A stretch of DNA of 64,000 bases from Flavobacteriales bacterium (GCA_015665275.1 JADFAL010000008.1:32094-96093), one strand, 5' to 3'; shown: positions 49,709 to 60,082, counted from the first letter of the stretch. A program made the numbers and translations. Notes: generated by a model not told the origin, from the letters alone.

Positions 49709-50706
49709 AAAATAACTCAGAACATATCATCGATTCCTTCGGTAGGAAACACAACTACTTGAGAATTTCCTTAACGGAGAAGTGCAACCTGCGTTGTTTT
49801 TACTGCATGCCGCTTGAAGGAGTTCCGCATCGTGAAGCTGAAAAGTTCATGAATACGCAGGAAGTTGTTGAAATTGCCAAAGAATTCGTACAACTCGGAG
49901 TCACCAAAATTCGCTTGACTGGCGGCGAACCTTTGGTGAAAAAAGGTGCGGATGAGATTATTCGCGAATTGGGGAAATTACCGGTCACGCTTTCACTGAC
50001 AACGAACGGAATTCTCGTTGATCGCTTTATTGATATTTTTAAAAAAGCTGGAATTACCTCCTTGAATGTAAGTTTGGATTCACTGCAAGAAGATCGTTTC
50101 AATGCCATTTCACGTCGATCTTACTTCGGGAAAATCATGGACAACATTCAGTTATTACTGGATAATGATTTTCGTGTAAAAATCAATGTCGTTCTGATCA
50201 AAGGAACGAATGATGACGAAATAATTGACTTTGTTCAATGGTCGGTTCGGGAAAATATCAGCGTGCAATTCATTGAATTCATGCCTTTCGACGGCAACAG
50301 TTGGGATCGTGAAAAGACGGTTTCGGAGGCAGAAATACTTTCAACGCTCGAAGAACATTTCGGACAAGAAAATCTGATCAAATTGGAAGATGCACAACAT
50401 TCTACCTCGAGAAATTTCAGAATAGATGGCGCACTGGGAACGTTCGGTATAATCAGCACTGTTACGAACCCTTTTTGCGATTCATGCAATCGTATTCGAT
50501 TAACAGCGGATGGAAAAATCAAGAACTGCCTCTTCTCCAACGATGAAGCGGATCTTTTAAGCGAGTATCGACAAGGAATTGATCTATCTCAAACAATCAA
50601 AGCGGCCATGTTCCAAAAGAAAAAGGGATTGGGTGGATTGAAGCAACTTGATAATGCAACGATGGATTCATACGACAATCGCTCTATGATTACGATTGGC
50701 GGGTAA
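49705..50706 (+). CDS. moaA: GTP 3',8-cyclase
   Basis: EKCNLRCFYCMP radical SAM motif, C-terminal FCDSCNRIRLTADGKIKNCLF and terminal GG; TTG start. Confidence 0.96.
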   Translation: MKNNSEHIIDSFGRKHNYLRISLTEKCNLRCFYCMPLEGVPHREAEKFMNTQEVVEIAKEFVQLGVTKIRLTGGEPLVKKGADEIIRELGKLPVTLSLTTNGILVDRFIDIFKKAGITSLNVSLDSLQEDRFNAISRRSYFGKIMDNIQLLLDNDFRVKINVVLIKGTNDDEIIDFVQWSVRENISVQFIEFMPFDGNSWDREKTVSEAEILSTLEEHFGQENLIKLEDAQHSTSRNFRIDGALGTFGIISTVTNPFCDSCNRIRLTADGKIKNCLFSNDEADLLSEYRQGIDLSQTIKAAMFQKKKGLGGLKQLDNATMDSYDNRSMITIGG

Positions 50707-50855
50707 GACGGCACGAAGGAGTAAGCTCGCCAACATTATCAAAAGTAATTAGAGTTAAGCGCAGAATCATGCCTCTAATCTACCACTAGTTCAGAGAATT
50801 TCAGAACAGATTTTCAAAACTCAAGGAACTAGAATTACAATTAACCCAAACGAGT

Positions 50856-50925
50856 CGTTAAAAGAACCAAAAAAGTGATTTCACCTTGCCGGAAACTTCG
50901 TACTTTCAGTTGTTCGTGCACAAAT
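50856..50925 (+). repeat. Copy 1 of duplicated promoter-like segment
   Basis: CGTTAAAAGAACCAAAAA...GAAACTTCGTACTTTCAGTTGTTCGTGCACAAAT; copy 2 at 51996-52064. Confidence 0.8.
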
Positions 50926-50951
50926 CTGCAAGGCGCAAAGAGTACTAGAAA

Positions 50952-51836
50952 TCATTCCAACCGATACTTTTTCTCTATTGTACCATCTGAGTAGATGTAA
51001 ATGAGGGTAGTATTTGGAATGTCTTTGCTTTCGCGACCCATTAGATCTGTTATACGCACAAGTTCTTTCTCCGTATTCAATTCGCTTTCTTGTAAACTAA
51101 CGAATTTGCAACCAGCATTACCATGGGCGTAGCTGAATGTAGGTTGAATCAATAGACTATCAGGATCTTCATGGAAACAGTCAAAACTGAGACCTTGTTC
51201 GAAGGCATAGAAATACGGGAAGAATCCAAATCTACTTCCAATTCCTTCTATCCAATAGTAATTGCTACCAACAACCGTGGTCAGTGGATCAAAATTGAAG
51301 CGACGGTAATAATCTCCTTCAATGAAAACCGAATCAATGGAATTCAAGGCTATTTCGTCCGTAATAGTCAAATTAAACGTATCACCTACTTGAAGACCGA
51401 AGTCATACAATAAAAACTCGTCGTTTGGATTACTGAAATCATATGTATAACCCGTATAGGCCGGTCCTGCATACGTGAGACCATCCCAGCAACTAACGCT
51501 GCTGTGCTGCATTGGCTGAAAATACACTTTGAGGCTGTCCACTCTAAAACGACCAATTTGCTGAACCAACGGTCCGCCCATCCAAATCCATTCGAACAAA
51601 TAACTTAAACCTTGGGTATGAGGCTCTGCATACACATTGTAGTAAGTTTCTCCATTTACAACGGATTGACCGTAAGAATAAATGATGTACTCGCAAAATT
51701 CATCGGTACCTTGACCTGGGGCGTAGAACCTCGTTTTATACTGCACCCAAACGGCATTACTATCCGGAAAGGGAATGTCGTGCGTTTGAGCAAACGCGTT
51801 TGTGGAAAGTAGCAGAATAATCAGCAGTTGTTTCAT
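50952..51836 (-). CDS. Hypothetical secreted protein with variant T9SS-like C-terminal tail
   Basis: Signal peptide MKQLLIILLLSTNAFAQ; tail VRITDLMGRESKDIPNTTLIYIYSDGTIEKKYRLE. Confidence 0.7.
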   Translation of the reverse strand: MKQLLIILLLSTNAFAQTHDIPFPDSNAVWVQYKTRFYAPGQGTDEFCEYIIYSYGQSVVNGETYYNVYAEPHTQGLSYLFEWIWMGGPLVQQIGRFRVDSLKVYFQPMQHSSVSCWDGLTYAGPAYTGYTYDFSNPNDEFLLYDFGLQVGDTFNLTITDEIALNSIDSVFIEGDYYRRFNFDPLTTVVGSNYYWIEGIGSRFGFFPYFYAFEQGLSFDCFHEDPDSLLIQPTFSYAHGNAGCKFVSLQESELNTEKELVRITDLMGRESKDIPNTTLIYIYSDGTIEKKYRLE

Positions 51837-51995
51837 TTAAGGAAGTTACAACAAATAATGTTGTTTGCCCATCGTTTACAATGACTCCCCCAAATGCCCC
51901 AATCCTGCACAACTAAAGTACACTTGCCCGCATTTCAGATAATTGTTGTAACGCAGACGCATTTGTTGTAATCAACCTCTAAATCCCGTAGCTTC

Positions 51996-52064
51996 CGTTA
52001 AAAGACCTAAAAACTTCTCTGCCGTTCTATGAAACTTCGTACTTTTAGTTGTTCGTGCACAAAT
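51996..52064 (+). repeat. Copy 2 of duplicated promoter-like segment, upstream of the 52 kb lipoprotein
   Basis: CGTTAAAAGACCTAAAAA...GAAACTTCGTACTTTTAGTTGTTCGTGCACAAAT. Confidence 0.8.
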
Positions 52065-52603
52065 GGACCTTCATCATATCGATTGCGCTACTTTTTACTG
52101 CTTGTGCTGATTTGAAAAAATCGGAACAAGAGGAACGAATTGATGCGATGCAAGAAAAACTTAGTTCCCTTGAAGCGGAATTGAATCAATTCGATAGACT
52201 GCTTTGGAAGACGTGGGATGATGACGCCACAAGCACCATGGAAAAGCTCAAAAAATTGGAATCCGACACGATTCCTTTGCAATTGGCTTTGGACATTGAT
52301 ACCTATCGTCAGCTGAAGGCTAAATTGCCCGGTCTGAAGAAAGGACAGGAAAATTGTTTGAATCAGGTTGAACAGATTCGATCGCGATTAAAAAAGCTGC
52401 AGGTAGATATTGAAAAAGGCAGCGGTCGTCGTGACAGGTATGATGAGTTTTTGTCAACCGAGGAGAACGAATTGAAAATATTGGAAGAGAAGTTTGCGTT
52501 CTATAAGAGCACTTATGACGAGGTTAAAACTGATTTCCCCATGGCTCAAGAAAAGGTAGATGCCATTGTTGCTGAACGAATGTTGGCAGAAGAGGTACAA
52601 TAA
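52055..52603 (+). CDS. Hypothetical lipoprotein with coiled-coil
   Basis: GTG-HKWTFIISIALLFTACADLKK lipobox; TTG at 52049 is the alternative start. Confidence 0.6.
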   Translation: MHKWTFIISIALLFTACADLKKSEQEERIDAMQEKLSSLEAELNQFDRLLWKTWDDDATSTMEKLKKLESDTIPLQLALDIDTYRQLKAKLPGLKKGQENCLNQVEQIRSRLKKLQVDIEKGSGRRDRYDEFLSTEENELKILEEKFAFYKSTYDEVKTDFPMAQEKVDAIVAERMLAEEVQ

Positions 52604-52605
52604 TT

Positions 52606-54450
52606 GTGAGAATGAAGAATATGAAGTGGATTTGGATGGTTGTTTTGTTTATTGGATTTGGTGCCAGCGCGCAACCTGTGTCTGATCAACAACTGGCGCA
52701 ACATTACTTCGACAATGAAGAGTACGACAAGGCATATGATTATTACGAGCGCCTCTATGAAATGGATCGCTCCAAGCATTATTTCAATCGACTGCTCATT
52801 TGTACAGAGCAAACCCTAGAGGATAAGGACGTTGAAAAACTGCTGAAGAAACAAATCAATTTCTTCCCGAACGATCAGGAATACGAAATTCAATTAGCAA
52901 AGCATTACGAGTATACCAAGAAGCAATCCAAGGCAGACAAAATCTACGAATCCTTGATTGATAAAATGCGAGCAAATTCGCGGGAAGTAATCAATCTATA
53001 CAATGCTTTCAAAGCTCAAGGCAAGAACGATTATGCCTTACAAACACTACAACGAGGACGTAAGTTATTGAAACAAACATACCCGCTGAACTTTCAATTC
53101 GCTGAATATTACGGTTCGCAAGGCGATACAGAAAACATGATGCAGGAGTACCTCGATTTGTTGGATTATCACGCCTCGTACAAAACTTCGTTACAGCGAA
53201 TTCTAATGAATCAAATTGATTTTACAGCCGAAGATTCTAAGGAATATGAAATTCTAAAAACAGCATTATTGCAGCGAACGCAATCGAGTCCAGGAGATAT
53301 GGTATATGCAGAAATGTTAACCTGGGTTTTTGTACAACGCCAAAATTTTGCGGCAGCATTTGTACATGTAAAAGCGATGGACAAACGTACAAAGTCTGAC
53401 GGACGCATGGTCTACGATTTAGGTATTACGTGTATTGAGAACAAAGATTATGCTACGGCAAGAAAGTCTTTCAAATATGTCGTTGATTTAGGGGACAAAT
53501 CCCCAATTTACGTTCGCGGATATAATGCTTTGCTCAATGTCAGATTCCTAGAAGTAACGCAACAACGCAACTTTTCTCAAGAAGAATTGGACGCTGCCTT
53601 GGCTGATTACGACGCTGCACTAAAACTTTTCGGGAGAAGAAGAACTTCTTTCAACTTAATGATGGAGAAAGCGCACATTCAAGCTTTCTATGCGAACCGG
53701 GCTTCTGACGCTATTGACCTATTGACAGAAGTATTGGATATTTCTGGGTTGACCGATATGCAACGCGCAACGGCAAAAATGTTGCTCGCCGACATTCATG
53801 TTTTGGATGGAGATATGTGGGAAGCATCGTTGTTGTACATGCAAATTGATTCTGATTTTAAGTTTGAAACAATTGGGCAGGAAGCGAAGTTTAAAAACGC
53901 CCGGATTTTCTACTATGACGGTGAATTCGACTATGCACAATCGCAATTGGATGTATTGAAACGGTCCACTTCGAAGTTAATTTCGAACGATGCTATCAAT
54001 CTATCATTATTGATTACCGACAATTACGGGTTGGACAGTAATTACATCGCAATGAATTGGTTTGCTCAGGCAGATTTATTGATTGAGCAACATCAGTACG
54101 ATGCCGCTTTCTTGAAATTTGACAGTATTATCAAGGAATATCCAGCGCATAGTTTGGGCGATGAAATTCAGTTAAAACGCTCTCACGCGATGGAATTGCA
54201 AGGGCGATGGAACGATGCAATATCCGAACTAGAAGAGTTATTGGAATACTATCCGGATGATATTTTGGCCGACGATGCTTTGTTCCAAATGGGTGATATT
54301 TACGAGAACCATCTTATGGACAAAGAAAAGGCATCTGAATATTACAAAATCATTTTGTTTGAGCACAAAGGCAGTTTATATACGGAAGAATCGCGGAAAC
54401 GATTTAGAAAGATTCGCGATGGAAATCCGGTGGCTGAACCCGTCAATTAA
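52606..54450 (+). CDS. Tetratricopeptide repeat protein, secreted
   Basis: Signal peptide, multiple TPR-like helices, C-terminal YYPDDILADDALFQMGDIYENHLMDKEKASEYYKIIL. Confidence 0.8.
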   Translation: MRMKNMKWIWMVVLFIGFGASAQPVSDQQLAQHYFDNEEYDKAYDYYERLYEMDRSKHYFNRLLICTEQTLEDKDVEKLLKKQINFFPNDQEYEIQLAKHYEYTKKQSKADKIYESLIDKMRANSREVINLYNAFKAQGKNDYALQTLQRGRKLLKQTYPLNFQFAEYYGSQGDTENMMQEYLDLLDYHASYKTSLQRILMNQIDFTAEDSKEYEILKTALLQRTQSSPGDMVYAEMLTWVFVQRQNFAAAFVHVKAMDKRTKSDGRMVYDLGITCIENKDYATARKSFKYVVDLGDKSPIYVRGYNALLNVRFLEVTQQRNFSQEELDAALADYDAALKLFGRRRTSFNLMMEKAHIQAFYANRASDAIDLLTEVLDISGLTDMQRATAKMLLADIHVLDGDMWEASLLYMQIDSDFKFETIGQEAKFKNARIFYYDGEFDYAQSQLDVLKRSTSKLISNDAINLSLLITDNYGLDSNYIAMNWFAQADLLIEQHQYDAAFLKFDSIIKEYPAHSLGDEIQLKRSHAMELQGRWNDAISELEELLEYYPDDILADDALFQMGDIYENHLMDKEKASEYYKIILFEHKGSLYTEESRKRFRKIRDGNPVAEPVN

Positions 54451-54513
54451 CAATTGTTTGGATTCAAATCGTAAGCATTCTTAACTCTACACGACTAAAC
54501 AAAAAAGAATGTT

Positions 54514-55158
54514 ATGAAAAGTTTATTGATACTCCCTTTAGCGTTTTTCTCACTGATGTCGTGCGCGCAGCAGTCGGGTTCTGAAGATCTAGACAAACCA
54601 AGCCAGGAAACCTTGGATTCTTTGCAAACTGCTTATTTCGCAAGCGGATGTTTCTGGTGTGTAGAAGCGGTTTTCGAATCTGTTGATGGAGTAGCCGAAG
54701 CTGTTTCTGGATATGCAGGAGGTGACAAACCAAACCCCAACTATCAAGTTGTAAGTTCTGGAAACTCACGACACGCAGAAACCGTGAAAGTCTATTACGA
54801 TTCTACGAAGGTTAGTTTCGAAACGTTGGTAGAGGTTTTCTTCAATTCACATGATCCTTCAACGAAAGATTCGCAGGGACCAGATAACGGACCTCAATAT
54901 CGATCTATTGCATTCTACCAGAATGAAAACGAAGCATCTATCATTCGAAAAAAAATTGAAGAGTATAGAGCAGCTGAAACGTTTTCAAGAATCACAACGG
55001 AAGTAACTGAATTGGAGAAGTTTTACGACGCGGAAGATTATCACCAGGATTACGAGCGTTTGCACCCAAATCAGGGATACATCAAAAGCGTATCGATTCC
55101 TAGATTGAATAAATTCAAAAAGAAGATGCCGTGGGTATTGAAGGACGGAGTTCACTAG
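54514..55158 (+). CDS. msrA: Peptide-methionine (S)-S-oxide reductase, lipoprotein form
   Basis: MKSLLILPLAFFSLMSC lipobox; YFASGCFWCVEAVFESVDGV; GPQYRSIAFY; EDYHQDY. Confidence 0.95.
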   Translation: MKSLLILPLAFFSLMSCAQQSGSEDLDKPSQETLDSLQTAYFASGCFWCVEAVFESVDGVAEAVSGYAGGDKPNPNYQVVSSGNSRHAETVKVYYDSTKVSFETLVEVFFNSHDPSTKDSQGPDNGPQYRSIAFYQNENEASIIRKKIEEYRAAETFSRITTEVTELEKFYDAEDYHQDYERLHPNQGYIKSVSIPRLNKFKKKMPWVLKDGVH

Positions 55159-55275
55159 CCCAACTTTAAAGGATTCTTGTGATCCATAACATTTGAGTGC
55201 TACTCATGACAAATGCTAGCTAGGTAAATGGAGATGTAACAGGAATTCCATTTCTTTGACTCAAAGAAGGAATCT

Positions 55276-55923
55276 ATGGGGAAACTAAAAACGGTAATAA
55301 TCGAAGATGAATTCTTCGCAGCAGACCATTTGTCTGGTTTAATTACCCGATTGGGATACCAAGTGCAGGGCATTTATCACAGCGGCGAATCTTTTCTTCG
55401 AGATACCAATTGGGATTTCGATGTAGCAATCGTAGATATTTTCCTTTCCGAAGAAATGTTAGGACTGGAAGTTGCTCAAATTATTCAAGAGCACCAGCGA
55501 CCGTTTATATTTCTAACGGCAAACAAGGACCATGTAACATTGAAAAAGGCGGCAATGCTGAGTCCAAAAGCATACATTAGTAAGCCGTTCAATGAGAACG
55601 ATATTGCCGCAGCTTTGGAAATCATCAATGCTGATCGAAGTGAGAGCATTAAAGTAAGAGGTCCTTTTGGGGCTCAGGAAATACATCCAAATGATATCAT
55701 TTTTGTAAAATCGGATGGCTCTTATATCGAAATACAAACGACCAAAAAGAAGTTTGTTCAACGCAAATTACTGAAGGAAATTGAAATGGAACTTCCGGCA
55801 AATTTTGTCCGAAGTCATCGCTCTTATATCGTCAATTTGAACTACGTGGACGAGAAACGATCCGACGAAATCAAAGCCAACGGTCATTCGATTCCTGTAT
55901 CACGAGGCCATCATCGATTCTGA
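55276..55923 (+). CDS. LytTR-type response regulator
   Basis: Receiver domain (VIIEDEFFAADHL, VAIVDIFL, KPF) plus LytTR DNA-binding domain (DIIFVKSDGSYIEIQT...FVRSHRSYIVNL). Confidence 0.92.
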   Translation: MGKLKTVIIEDEFFAADHLSGLITRLGYQVQGIYHSGESFLRDTNWDFDVAIVDIFLSEEMLGLEVAQIIQEHQRPFIFLTANKDHVTLKKAAMLSPKAYISKPFNENDIAAALEIINADRSESIKVRGPFGAQEIHPNDIIFVKSDGSYIEIQTTKKKFVQRKLLKEIEMELPANFVRSHRSYIVNLNYVDEKRSDEIKANGHSIPVSRGHHRF

Positions 55924-57567
55924 CTTTGCGGTTTCAAACTTGAAGCTGTAAACTCCTTCCTCTTGATTCAACTCATACTCGGCACCACCAATACGGTTCA
56001 CCAATCCTTTGATTAATTGAATTCCTGTACCTGGTTGGGAGTGCTCGTCATGTTTAGAATGATCTCTGTAAATAAATTCCCAGCCGCTGTTAGTTGACTT
56101 CACAGCAATTGAAATCGGTTGCAACTTCTCCTTAGAGTGTTCAATGGTGTTGGAAAGCATTTCATTCAAAATCAATCCGAAATAGACGATGCGTTCGCTT
56201 CGAATATGAATTTGATCGATATCAACTTCTATGGCATATTTAATTTCCATTTGACGGTATTGTTCTATCAATTCATTGAAGTAGAATTTCAACTCTACGA
56301 ATTCATTATGCGTATCAACGTAAAGGTGTTTGTGCAACGTAGAAATTGTTTGAATTTTCCCTTAGATACTTTGAATTATATCTGTACGAGAGTGTTCAAT
56401 CCCCTTCTTGGTAAACTCAAGCATGGAGATAATCATTTGCAGATTATTCTTAATTCGATGATTGCTTTCTACAATAAGCATTTCGTACTTCTTGTTAAGT
56501 ACATTCAACTCTTTAACATTTCGATTGAGTTTGAGTTTCAATCGACGCTCTCTAAACAAAATGATTGCGCCCAGCAACAGTAGAAGAAGTAAAATGATGG
56601 AAAAGAACACGTATTGATTGAGTTCGTAACGTTGAAGATCCAATGCTGCCTGTTTTTCAATTGCCTCCTTTTTGAATCGTTCGGTATCATGAATATTTGT
56701 AAACGCAGCCATTTGGGTTGTGTTCTTCTTTGCATGAAAATCAGAGGTTGAAGCATGCGCAAGTTCGCTCCAAGAATACCCGTTGATCGTATCGCCTTCT
56801 GCGGTTTTCACGTTGCCTATCAGACGATAAATTCCTGCTTGTAACTGATACCATTCATTCCCTTCTAGTTTCTCAAGTATTTGAGGATATAACTCATTGA
56901 AGGCATCAATTTCACCCTTCCAAATCTTGGTGATCAGAATGTTTCGCATAACCCACAATTCATTCTCGGTATCTCCAACACTGCGAAAAATGTCGGCGGC
57001 CATTTTCAGGTTTCTTTCGGCTTTTGAGAATAATTGTGCTTCAGTCACCAAATCTCCAGCATTGCCCGCTCGATCGGCCATTTCCGATTGCTTATATCCA
57101 AGTTCGTTGCGTAAACTCGCTTCTTCAGTAAAAATTCCGTAGTGCTTCGCGAGTCGAATTCCTTCATTTAGAATGTTAAGCAAAGAATCGTTGTCTACGT
57201 CTGAAAATGCAACAATATCTTGCCTATATATCGCAGCCATTCGACCCAATTTTTTGACGTGTAATTCTGGGTATTTTTTTGTGTTTTCGAGTTCTTCTAG
57301 TATGGTCATTCCTCTTCTAAAATGTTCCGTCTTCCTAAAGGTTTCCGCCTTCATTATAGAAGCTTTGATAAAATTGGTCTGATCTTTATCATCGGCCGTT
57401 TCTTCAATAATTTCATCTAACTTTTGAAGACATTCTCCCTAGAGTCCTGCGTCATCCAATTGCTCTACATCCTCAAATAGCTTCTCTATTTTCTGCGATT
57501 GCGCATATATGGAAGTACTTATTCCCAATACACACAATAACAGTAGGCATTTTACCATCTTCGTCAT
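55900..57567 (-). pseudogene. HisKA_2-type sensor kinase interrupted by two in-frame stop codons
   Basis: One continuous reading frame from ATG 57567 (MTKMVKCLLLLCVLGISTSIYAQS) to 55900, with TAG at 57441-57439 and TAA at 56364-56362; ESNHRIKNNLQMIISML H-box and LNEMLSNTIEHS ATPase on either side of the TAA. Confidence 0.8.
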
Positions 57568-57779
57568 ACGCGCAAAATTACATTTTTCTCTTTCGTTATT
57601 TTTCTCTCTTTTAAAGCGCTAACAACGTATTCTGCCTATTCACGACAAAAACATTGAATGTGCGAATGAAGGAATAAAAGAGGAGACCCGTTCACCAATT
57701 GTTCTTCCCGAAACTATTTCCTGATTTTACTCATTTTTTAGACGCTTCATTAATGCGATCTTTAGGGAAAACAAAGACC

Positions 57780-58142
57780 ATGAGAATAGAAGATTATATG
57801 AGTTCCCCGGTGATGATTACGCAACGAAATGTAAGCATTCAACATTTGAAAGATATGCTGACGCGTAAGGGATTAAGTGCCGTTCCGGTTTTGGAAGAAG
57901 ATGGAACGATTACTGGAATTGTGACTTCAAATGATTTGGTACGCGCCAATAATGAAGACGCGGTAGTTCAGGATATCATGTCGGATCGGGTGCATATTGT
58001 TATGAAAAACAATCGCGTGAAAGATGCTGCCGGAATGATGGTAAAAAACAATGTTCATCATCTTGTTGTGATGGATGAAGGTAAGGTTGTAGGCATGATT
58101 AGTTCTATGGACATTATGAAGGTGTTTTCGGAAACAGCTTGA
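57780..58142 (+). CDS. CBS domain-containing protein
   Basis: Two CBS motifs (GLSAVPVLEEDGTITGIVTSNDLV; VHHLVVMDEGKVVGMISSMDIM); probable start MRIEDYM at 57780. Confidence 0.9.
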   Translation: MRIEDYMSSPVMITQRNVSIQHLKDMLTRKGLSAVPVLEEDGTITGIVTSNDLVRANNEDAVVQDIMSDRVHIVMKNNRVKDAAGMMVKNNVHHLVVMDEGKVVGMISSMDIMKVFSETA

Positions 58143-58232
58143 GGGCCTTTAAATAATCATTTCTATCTTGTTAAATGAATTGTGGTGGTGGTCTTTGCTA
58201 GACTTTCACATAACGAGATTTAGTCAGTATAT

Positions 58233-58646
58233 ATGAGTGCGTTTCATTATGCGTTTAAGGTAAAAGATATTGAGTCAACACGGAAGTTCTATGTTGAAAT
58301 TTTAGGATGTAAGGAAGGAAGATCGACCGCTTCGTGGATTGATTTTAACTTCTTTGGCAATCAACTTTCCGGACATGTAAGTGATTCTATTCCTGAGTTG
58401 GATTATTGCGGAAAAGTGGATGGAATAAGTGTTCCTATACCTCATTTTGGCTGTTTGCTAGATCATGCCACTTTCGAAAGAATTCAAAGAAAACTGGAAG
58501 CTGAAAACATCGAATTTGTCGTAAAGCCACAATTGCGGTACGAGGGAAAAGTGGGAGAACAAATGACAATGTTTGTCTTTGATTTTAGCGGCAATCCCAT
58601 TGAGTTTAAATCCTTTTCTTCTCAAGACGACGTGTTTAAGGAATAA
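58233..58646 (+). CDS. VOC family protein
   Basis: AFKVKDIESTRKFYVEILGCKEGR...FDFSGNPIEFKSF. Confidence 0.85.
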   Translation: MSAFHYAFKVKDIESTRKFYVEILGCKEGRSTASWIDFNFFGNQLSGHVSDSIPELDYCGKVDGISVPIPHFGCLLDHATFERIQRKLEAENIEFVVKPQLRYEGKVGEQMTMFVFDFSGNPIEFKSFSSQDDVFKE

Positions 58647-58688
58647 GAATTCAATATCTCTTATTCTGTACTTCTTATTCATAACTGT

Positions 58689-59897
58689 CTACTGCCTTCG
58701 ATTCGCTAACAATGGCGGTGGTTCTCCGTTGAATGGGTTCCATCGACTAATACTTTTCGCTTCCATTCCTTTGGCGCGCATTACGGCACGATCTCCAAAA
58801 CGGTCACGGATGTGATCCATCGCTTTGTATAAATCCAAAACTTTAGGATCTTCAAATAAAGTGATTTGATGGGCACCTTCTACCAGATGACTAAAACGAA
58901 CACCTATCAACCGAACCAGTACACGGCGGTTGTACAATTTGCGATACAACTCCAGAACTAATGGTAAAATAGTGTAATCGGAAGCACTGTACGGAATCAT
59001 TTTTTGCAAGGTGTACGTTTGGAAATCAGAGTAGCGAATTTTCACAGTAATGCAGGCTGTTAGTTTATTTCCACGTCGCAATTGAAAGACTAGGTTCTCT
59101 GCCATTGCTGTCATAATTCCCTCTAATTTGTTGACATCAATCGTATCCTTATCGAAGGTGCGTTCCGTGGAAATGGATTTTCGTTCTTGGTATTGAATCA
59201 CCGGACTGTTATCAATTCCATTGGCTTTTTTCCAGATGCCGGTTCCGTGTTTTCCTAGTACTTTCTCCATCAGTTCGATAGGCATTTCCTGTACCGTTTG
59301 AATTTTTTTTACGCCCAAATCGCACAATGTTCGGTAGGTTTTGTCGCCCACCATCGGGATCTTCTTTACAGAAAGCGGGGCCAAAAATGGCTTTTCAGTT
59401 CCGGCAATCACGCTAATTTCATTGTTCGGTTTGGCTTCACCCGTAGCGACTTTAGAAACCGTTTTGTTGGTTGACAACCCAAAGGAAATGGGCAATCCAG
59501 ATTCCCGAATGATTTTCTGTCGTAACTCGGAAGAGAATTTCTGACAGCCAAAAAAGCGATCCATTCCAGAGAGATCGAGGTAGAATTCATCCACGGACGT
59601 TTTCTCATAAAGCGGCACCTCTTCCTTGATGATATCGGTGACAATACCAGAATATTTGGAGTACAGTCCAGAATTTCCACGAAGAATGACGGCTTCGGGG
59701 CAAAGTTGTTTGGCCATTCGCATGGGCATCGCCGAGTGAATTCCGAATCGGCGGGCCTCGTAACTACAGGAAGCCACGACCCCTCTGTCGGAGGTGCCTC
59801 CAATAAGAATCGGTCGGTCATTTAGCCGACTGTCTACCAAACGTTCACACGAAACGAAGAAGGTATCAAGATCGAGATGTAGTACTGATTTGCTCAT
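58689..59897 (-). CDS. dinB: DNA polymerase IV (Y-family)
   Basis: LHLDLDTFFVSCERL, YSKYSGIV, KTSVDEFYLDLSGMDRF. Confidence 0.95.
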   Translation of the reverse strand: MSKSVLHLDLDTFFVSCERLVDSRLNDRPILIGGTSDRGVVASCSYEARRFGIHSAMPMRMAKQLCPEAVILRGNSGLYSKYSGIVTDIIKEEVPLYEKTSVDEFYLDLSGMDRFFGCQKFSSELRQKIIRESGLPISFGLSTNKTVSKVATGEAKPNNEISVIAGTEKPFLAPLSVKKIPMVGDKTYRTLCDLGVKKIQTVQEMPIELMEKVLGKHGTGIWKKANGIDNSPVIQYQERKSISTERTFDKDTIDVNKLEGIMTAMAENLVFQLRRGNKLTACITVKIRYSDFQTYTLQKMIPYSASDYTILPLVLELYRKLYNRRVLVRLIGVRFSHLVEGAHQITLFEDPKVLDLYKAMDHIRDRFGDRAVMRAKGMEAKSISRWNPFNGEPPPLLANRRQ

Positions 59898-59952
59898 TTA
59901 TTCGTTTTTCCTCCCCCTACATCCCTTTGGTCTTCAGAAGCAGTGCTTCTTC

Positions 59953-60048
59953 TCCTCCCAAAGGGAATAGATTTCGGTTAATGAATTCTATTTTTGGTTT
60001 AAGCCTCCTCCCCCTACCCCCCTCCAAAGGGGGAATTGTTCTCGGTTG
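59953..60048. repeat. GC-rich repeat unit, copy A (downstream of DUF559 gene)
   Basis: CTCCTCCCAAAGGGAATAGATTTCGGTTAATGAATTCTATTTTTGGTTTAAGCCTCCTCCCCCTACCCCCCTCCAAAGGGGGAATTGTTCTCGGTT. Confidence 0.85.
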
Positions 60049-60082
60049 AAGACTTTAATCACTCATTTTGAAGGAAGCATTG

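Noticed and set aside
56362-57441. Alternative genetic code or stop-codon recoding to explain the two in-frame stops
   Set aside because: All neighbouring genes use TAA/TAG/TGA as normal stops; simple pseudogenisation or sequence error is more likely.
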